Positions 59,962-64,000 of a stretch of 64,000 nt of DNA are shown piece by piece. Positions within the stretch are counted from its first letter, which is position 1. Each line of letters opens with the position of its first letter. The notes under the pieces are model-generated. The model did no database searches. It saw only the letters and a list, made by a program, of their open reading frames with translations, and was not told the origin of the DNA. The position numbers were made by a program, and so were the translations under genes. The stretch spans positions 115,033-179,032 of the forward strand of contig QKJR01000095.1 in the NCBI GenBank assembly GCA_003249215.1, written 5' to 3'. The DNA comes from Rhodobacterales bacterium (lineage in GTDB: Bacteria; Pseudomonadota; Alphaproteobacteria; Rhodobacterales; Rhodobacteraceae).

Positions 59962-61149
59962 ATGACCCCGAGCGCCGAACCCGAGATCGAAATGGTCGAC
60001 ATGCTGAGCTGCGACGGCTGGATTGCCGCCGTGGATGCGGCCGAACTCGGGTGGTTGGGGCTGACCGCCGACCAGGTCGTGGGGGCGCCCTGGTCGGCGG
60101 TCTATCCGCTGACCGCGCGCGAGCGGCTCGAGGACCTGGTGAGCGCGGCCTCGGCCGGCCCGCATGTCGTCACGCTCGATCTGCGCGGCGTCACCGGCGC
60201 GCTGGTGCCGGTGACCGCCGTCGCGACGCGCGTCGAGGATCCGGCGGCCGGCCCCTGTCTGCGGCTGGTCAAATGGCCGCGCGGCGGCGCGCTCGAGGAT
60301 GTCGCGCGGCTCAGCGAGGAGAAAGAGGTGCTCTCCTCGATCCTCGAGGCCTCGGACGATGCGGGCTGGAGCATGGAATGGGCCGAGCCCGTGGACCTGT
60401 CCGCCCCCGAGCATGAGATCATCCGTCAGGTCTTCGAGAACGGACCCCGCTGGCGGTTTTGCAACGATGCGATGGCGCGGCTCTATCACACGCCCGAGGG
60501 CAAGGATTTCAACGCCCTGCCGGTGCACGAGACCTTCCCGCGCAGCCCCGAGAACGAGGATTTCGTGCGCCGTCTGGTGCGGGCGAGCTTCGATGTGAAC
60601 GCCTCGCCCTCGCGCGATCTGCGCTATGACGGGGTCTATATCGAGGTCGAGAACGACGTGCGCGGCCATATCCGGGGCAACCTGCTTTACCGGATGTGGG
60701 GCACGGTGCGCGACGTCTCGAAACACGCGCGCCGCGCGGCGGTCTTGCGCGAAGAGATCGACACGCTCGAGGCGATCCTCGCCGCGCTGCCCGATGCGGT
60801 TCTGGTGGTGGACATGGAGGGCCATGTCCTGCGCACCAATTTCGCGGCCGAGGAATTGCTCGGCATGACCGCCGAGGCGCTGGCCGCGCGCGCGCTCGAT
60901 GAGCTGATCGCGCTGCCCGAACCGCTGGCGCAACTGGCCGAGCGCGCGGCCGACCGCCTGCCCGGCCACCCGAGCCGCAGCTATCCCGCGAGCCTGCGCA
61001 ACCCCGATCGCCCGATCCGCGCCGACATGACGCTGCGCCCGGCGACCCTGCGCGCGGCGCCGTGCCTCGTGCTCAGCCTGCGGGTCCGGATGGGGCCTGC
61101 CACGCTCGATGAAGGGCTCAGCCGCGCCCGCACCGGGCACCGCGGATGA
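59962..61149 (+). CDS. PAS-domain sensory protein without output domain
   Basis: A cytoplasmic protein of 395 residues with three PAS-like segments: residues ~1-110, ~115-255 (WRFCNDAMARLYHTPEGKDF, LLYRMWGTVRDVSKHARRAA) and ~265-370 (LEAILAALPDAVLVVDMEGH, NFAAEELLGMTAEALAARAL). It has no kinase, HTH or receiver domain. The stop overlaps the sigma-54 activator start by ATGA, so the two are made together and probably work as a sensor and effector pair. Confidence 0.75.
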   Translation: MTPSAEPEIEMVDMLSCDGWIAAVDAAELGWLGLTADQVVGAPWSAVYPLTARERLEDLVSAASAGPHVVTLDLRGVTGALVPVTAVATRVEDPAAGPCLRLVKWPRGGALEDVARLSEEKEVLSSILEASDDAGWSMEWAEPVDLSAPEHEIIRQVFENGPRWRFCNDAMARLYHTPEGKDFNALPVHETFPRSPENEDFVRRLVRASFDVNASPSRDLRYDGVYIEVENDVRGHIRGNLLYRMWGTVRDVSKHARRAAVLREEIDTLEAILAALPDAVLVVDMEGHVLRTNFAAEELLGMTAEALAARALDELIALPEPLAQLAERAADRLPGHPSRSYPASLRNPDRPIRADMTLRPATLRAAPCLVLSLRVRMGPATLDEGLSRARTGHRG

Positions 61150-62537
61150 AAGCCCCCGTCATGAGCCAGCCGCCGCAGCCCCGCACGCCCCTCGAGACCG
61201 CGCTCGACGCACTGGTCGACGGGGTGATCGTGCTCGACGCCGGGAGCCGGATCAGCTTCGCGAACCGCGACGCGGGCGTGATCGCCGGGCTCGATCCGGC
61301 GCAGATGACGGGGATGACACTGGCCGAATTCAACGCGGCCTCCGCCCTGAACTGGACCCTGATCGCCGAGATGATCGAGGCCGGGCGCAGCGGCAGCATC
61401 CTTCTGCGCGGCGACACCGTGGGTGCGGTTTTCGTCACGCTGCGCCGGATCGCGGCACCGGACAGTGCGGGTGGCCATGTGCTGACATTGCGCGATCTGG
61501 CGGTCCTCGACCACGCGCGCCGTCAGGCGACCGGCCAGCGCGACGCCGTGGCCTTCACCGGCACGGTCGAGCGCCGCCTGCGCCCCGATTTCGCCCGCCA
61601 GCGCGCGATTTCGCCCTGGCTCGACCGGATGATGTCGCGCGGCGAACGGGCGCTGTTGCAGGGCGCGCGGGTGATCATCACGGGCGAATCCGGCGTCGGC
61701 AAAACCGAGATCGCGCGCCATCTGCACAGCTTCGTTTCGAACGCTTCGGACCCGTTCATTTCCGTCAATTGCGCCGCGATCCCCGAAAGCCTGTTTGAAA
61801 GCGAGCTCTTCGGCTACGAGAAGGGCGCCTTCACCGGCGCGCTGACCGAGGGCAAGAAGGGCCTGATCGAGGCGGCCGAGGGCGGCACGCTCTTCCTCGA
61901 CGAGATCGGCGAGATCCCCCTGCCCTTGCAGGCCAAGCTCTTGTCGTTCCTCGAGGATGGCACGATCCTGCGGATCGGTGGCACGCGGCCCCGCCGGGTC
62001 AATGTGCGGGTGATCTCGGCCACCAACCGCGATCTGCTGGAGATGGCCGAGGAGCGCCGCTTCCGCGCCGATCTCTATTACCGGCTCGCGGTCGTGAACA
62101 TGCCGATGAAGGCGCTGCGCGAGGTGCCCGAACTGCTCGACCATCTGATCGGGCGATTCCTGACGGCGATCAACCAGCGCCGCTCGGTGCCGCTGGAGCT
62201 GTCGGACGATCTGATGGCGCGGCTGCGCGCCTATCACTACCCCGGCAACATCCGCGAGCTGTGGAACCTGATGCAGCAGATCTCGGTGCTGGGCGACACC
62301 GCCGAGGACCTGCCGCGCCGGCTGATGGCGCTCGATCTGAACGCGCGGCCTGCCCCCGCCCCGAAGCCCACCGAAGACATGACCGGCGAGACGCCCGCCC
62401 TGCGCGAGGCGCTCGCCGACTACGAATTGCGGATTATCGAAGACGCGATCCGCAAGCACGGCAGCAAACGCAAGGCCGCCGCTGCTCTGGGTGTCGATAT
62501 CGGCACCATTTCCAGAAAGACCCGAAAAGAGCCGTGA
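61146..62537 (+). CDS. Sigma-54-dependent transcriptional activator with N-terminal PAS
   Basis: The 463 residues comprise a PAS domain ([20 protein letters not shown]), the AAA+ domain with Walker A GESGVGKT (180-187), GAFTGA (227-232, sigma-54 contact), [14 protein letters not shown] and the arginine-finger region FRADLYYRL, and a Fis-type HTH at the end ([20 protein letters not shown]). No receiver domain is present, so it senses through PAS or through the PAS protein encoded upstream. The likely target is the sigma-54 promoter at 54381. Confidence 0.93.
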   Translation: MKAPVMSQPPQPRTPLETALDALVDGVIVLDAGSRISFANRDAGVIAGLDPAQMTGMTLAEFNAASALNWTLIAEMIEAGRSGSILLRGDTVGAVFVTLRRIAAPDSAGGHVLTLRDLAVLDHARRQATGQRDAVAFTGTVERRLRPDFARQRAISPWLDRMMSRGERALLQGARVIITGESGVGKTEIARHLHSFVSNASDPFISVNCAAIPESLFESELFGYEKGAFTGALTEGKKGLIEAAEGGTLFLDEIGEIPLPLQAKLLSFLEDGTILRIGGTRPRRVNVRVISATNRDLLEMAEERRFRADLYYRLAVVNMPMKALREVPELLDHLIGRFLTAINQRRSVPLELSDDLMARLRAYHYPGNIRELWNLMQQISVLGDTAEDLPRRLMALDLNARPAPAPKPTEDMTGETPALREALADYELRIIEDAIRKHGSKRKAAAALGVDIGTISRKTRKEP

Positions 62538-62568
62538 ACGGCCGATCAACAACAGTGGAGAGACGACA

Positions 62569-63612
62569 ATGACCAAGAAGATCCTGCTCGGAACGCTCAG
62601 CGCCCTGGCCCTTTGCACCGGCGCGGCCCAAGCCGAAGAAACGATCAACGTCCTGACCTGGGAGGGCTATGCCGACCCCTCCTTCATCGCGAAATTCGAA
62701 GAAGAATCGGGCTGCAAGGTGAATGCCACCTATGTGGGTTCGAACGACGATTTCGCGCCGAAACTGATGGCGGGCGGCGGCGTCTATGACCTGATCACCC
62801 CCTCGATCGACACCACCAAGCTGATGATCGACCTCGATTTCGTCGAACCGCTCGACACGGCGATGATCGAGAACTGGTCGAAGATCTATCCCAAGTTCCT
62901 CGCCCTCGACGGCATCCAGAAGGACGGCGCCTATTACGGCATGCCCTATGTCTGGGGCGCGATCGCCTTCATGTATCTCGACGAGGCCTTCCCCACCCCG
63001 CCGACCTCGATCGCCGATCTGTGGCGCGAGGATCTCAAGGGCAAGATCTCGCTCTGGGACGACAAGAGCTCGATCTACGTCGCCGCGCGCAAGAATGGCG
63101 ACATGGACATCTACGCGCTGAGCGACGCGCAGATCGAGGCCGCCAAGGAAGCGCTGATCGCGCAAAAGCCGCTGATCCGCAAATACTGGGCCACGGCGGG
63201 CGAGCTCGTCGATCTCTACAAGGCGGGCGAGGTCGTGATCTCGAACACCTGGGCGGGCTATCAGTCGAGCCTGCTCGCGGCCGAGGGGATCAAGGTCACC
63301 GAATTCATCCCGACCGAGGGCGCCGAGGGCTGGATGGACAGCTGGATGGTGGTCAAGGGCACGCCGAACAAGGAATGCGCCTACAAGTTCATGAACATGC
63401 AGCTGAGCGAGCTCGGCCAGTGCGGCGTGGCCAACGTGAACGGCTATTCGGTCGCCAACCCCGAGGCCGCCAAGAACTGCATGTCGCCCGAACAGTTCGC
63501 CTCGCTGCATCAGGACGACCCGGCCTATCTCGACAGCCTGCTCGTCTGGCAGCCGCTCGGCGACCGGTTCGAGGCCTACACGAACGCCTGGAACGCCGTG
63601 AAGGCGCAATAA
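62569..63612 (+). CDS. Polyamine-type ABC substrate-binding protein (PotD/PotF-like)
   Basis: A periplasmic protein of 347 residues. The signal peptide is KKILLGTLSALALCTGAAQA, then ETINVLTWEGYADPSFIAKF, the PotD/PotF start. Later GMPYVWGAIAFMYLDE and ISNTWAGYQSSLLA follow. Four cysteines are present in the mature part. It likely captures an amine for the P450 and GS enzymes. GGAGAGACGACA precedes the ATG at 62569. Confidence 0.93.
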   Translation: MTKKILLGTLSALALCTGAAQAEETINVLTWEGYADPSFIAKFEEESGCKVNATYVGSNDDFAPKLMAGGGVYDLITPSIDTTKLMIDLDFVEPLDTAMIENWSKIYPKFLALDGIQKDGAYYGMPYVWGAIAFMYLDEAFPTPPTSIADLWREDLKGKISLWDDKSSIYVAARKNGDMDIYALSDAQIEAAKEALIAQKPLIRKYWATAGELVDLYKAGEVVISNTWAGYQSSLLAAEGIKVTEFIPTEGAEGWMDSWMVVKGTPNKECAYKFMNMQLSELGQCGVANVNGYSVANPEAAKNCMSPEQFASLHQDDPAYLDSLLVWQPLGDRFEAYTNAWNAVKAQ

Positions 63613-63626
63613 GCACGTCAAACGAC

Positions 63627-63692
63627 GGCGCCGCCACGTCGCGGCGCCGCACCGACAAAGGCAGGCGACCGCAGGGAGGGGCGCCGCCTGCC
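63627..63692 (+). other. Two intercistronic hairpins after the binding-protein gene
   Basis: GGCGCCGC-CACGTC-GCGGCGCC (63627-63648) and GGCAGGCG-(17)-CGCCTGCC (63660-63692), both with 8-base perfect stems, lie in the 104-base gap before the ATPase gene. Neither has a T tract. They probably adjust expression between the abundant binding protein and the membrane parts. Confidence 0.6.
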
Positions 63693-63716
63693 CGACCACT
63701 CAGGGAACAAGGCGAC

Positions 63717-64000
63717 ATGGCCGCAATCATCGAGTTGGAGAACATCTCCAAACACTACAGCCCCACGATCATCGGCGTGGACAATGTCTCGCTCAATGTC
63801 GAGGACGGGGAATTCGTCACGCTGCTCGGCCCCTCGGGCTGCGGGAAATCCACGCTCCTGCGCATGATCGGCGGCTTCGAGGAACCGACCGGCGGCACGA
63901 TCCGTCTGGCCGGCAAGGACGTCACCTGGGACCCGCCCTACAAGCGCGAGGTCAACATGGTGTTTCAGGATTACGCGCTCTTTCCGCATATGACGGTCGG
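63717..64000 (+). CDS. ABC ATPase, PotA type (cut by window edge)
   Basis: The first 94 codons of a polyamine-type ABC ATPase: ELENISKHYSPTIIGVDNVS, Walker A GPSGCGKST and Q-loop FQDYALFPHMTV. The ATG at 63717 follows GGGAACAAGGCGAC. Permease genes are expected beyond base 64000. Confidence 0.93.
   Translation, partial: MAAIIELENISKHYSPTIIGVDNVSLNVEDGEFVTLLGPSGCGKSTLLRMIGGFEEPTGGTIRLAGKDVTWDPPYKREVNMVFQDYALFPHMTV

Noticed and set aside
58405..61140. A 911-codon open frame on the minus strand
   Set aside because: It is antisense to the GS-like and PAS genes, which carry clear family motifs. The composition is shadow-like and there is no ribosome-binding site.
1..64000. CRISPR arrays, insertion sequences, prophage or integrated elements
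   Set aside because: I saw no regularly spaced repeats, no transposase or integrase motifs and no direct repeats at the tRNA-Gly. Composition is even along the window.

Overview
The window is high-GC alphaproteobacterial chromosome, almost certainly Rhodobacterales (Rhodobacter or a close relative). Support comes from a SAM/SAH riboswitch in front of metK (a class known from this order), the miaB / phoH / ybeY / corC / lnt / metK neighbourhood, a VPLPA-type C-terminal sorting tag, and a strong codon bias to G/C in third positions. I see no insertion sequence, prophage, CRISPR array or rRNA. Genes are dense and often coupled by ATGA overlaps. Intergenic runs longer than 300 bases are rare; the clearest is 38769-39092.

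Layout. 1-8273 is a housekeeping block on the minus strand (miaB, an OmpA protein and a lipoprotein sharing a domain, phoH, ybeY, corC, lnt, metK), interrupted by one plus-strand VPLPA-CTERM gene. 8449-15978 holds a glycosyltransferase-like gene and the complete cytochrome bd quinol oxidase set cydDC-cydAB-cydX. 16302-21286 carries hemP with a small partner, tRNA-Gly, a heavy-metal P-type ATPase with a TPC motif, and a MarR-FUSC efflux pair. 21327-26444 is a metal-related cluster (DUF2946-like protein, two Tat-type NosL proteins, FtsX-like permease, ABC ATPase and a polytopic protein with paired cysteines) behind an FNR-type box.

26533-38768 is a nitrogen catabolic island: diaminopropionate ammonia-lyase, N-carbamoyl-amino-acid hydrolase, a five-gene peptide-type ABC transporter, two amidases, RidA, a racemase-like protein and a hydratase. 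39800-49189 is a LacI-controlled operon pairing a PotDBCA-like ABC transporter with nucleoside hydrolase, adenine deaminase, an M20 hydrolase and a phosphoribosyltransferase, which points to purine nucleoside or base uptake and salvage. 49234-54168 is a GntR-controlled unit: a divergent isochorismatase-fold hydrolase, an NMT1-type ABC transporter and a TauE/SafE exporter, with a perfect 15-base palindrome between the divergent genes.

54239-64000 is the most striking region. A cytochrome P450, a [3Fe-4S]-type ferredoxin, a ferredoxin reductase, two glutamine-synthetase-like ligases, a PAS-only protein, a sigma-54 activator and a polyamine-type ABC transporter form one co-directional run. A near-consensus sigma-54 promoter and two inverted repeats lie upstream. 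I read it as an inducible uptake and breakdown system for an unidentified, probably N-substituted or cyclic, amine. The ABC transporter continues past the right edge of the window.
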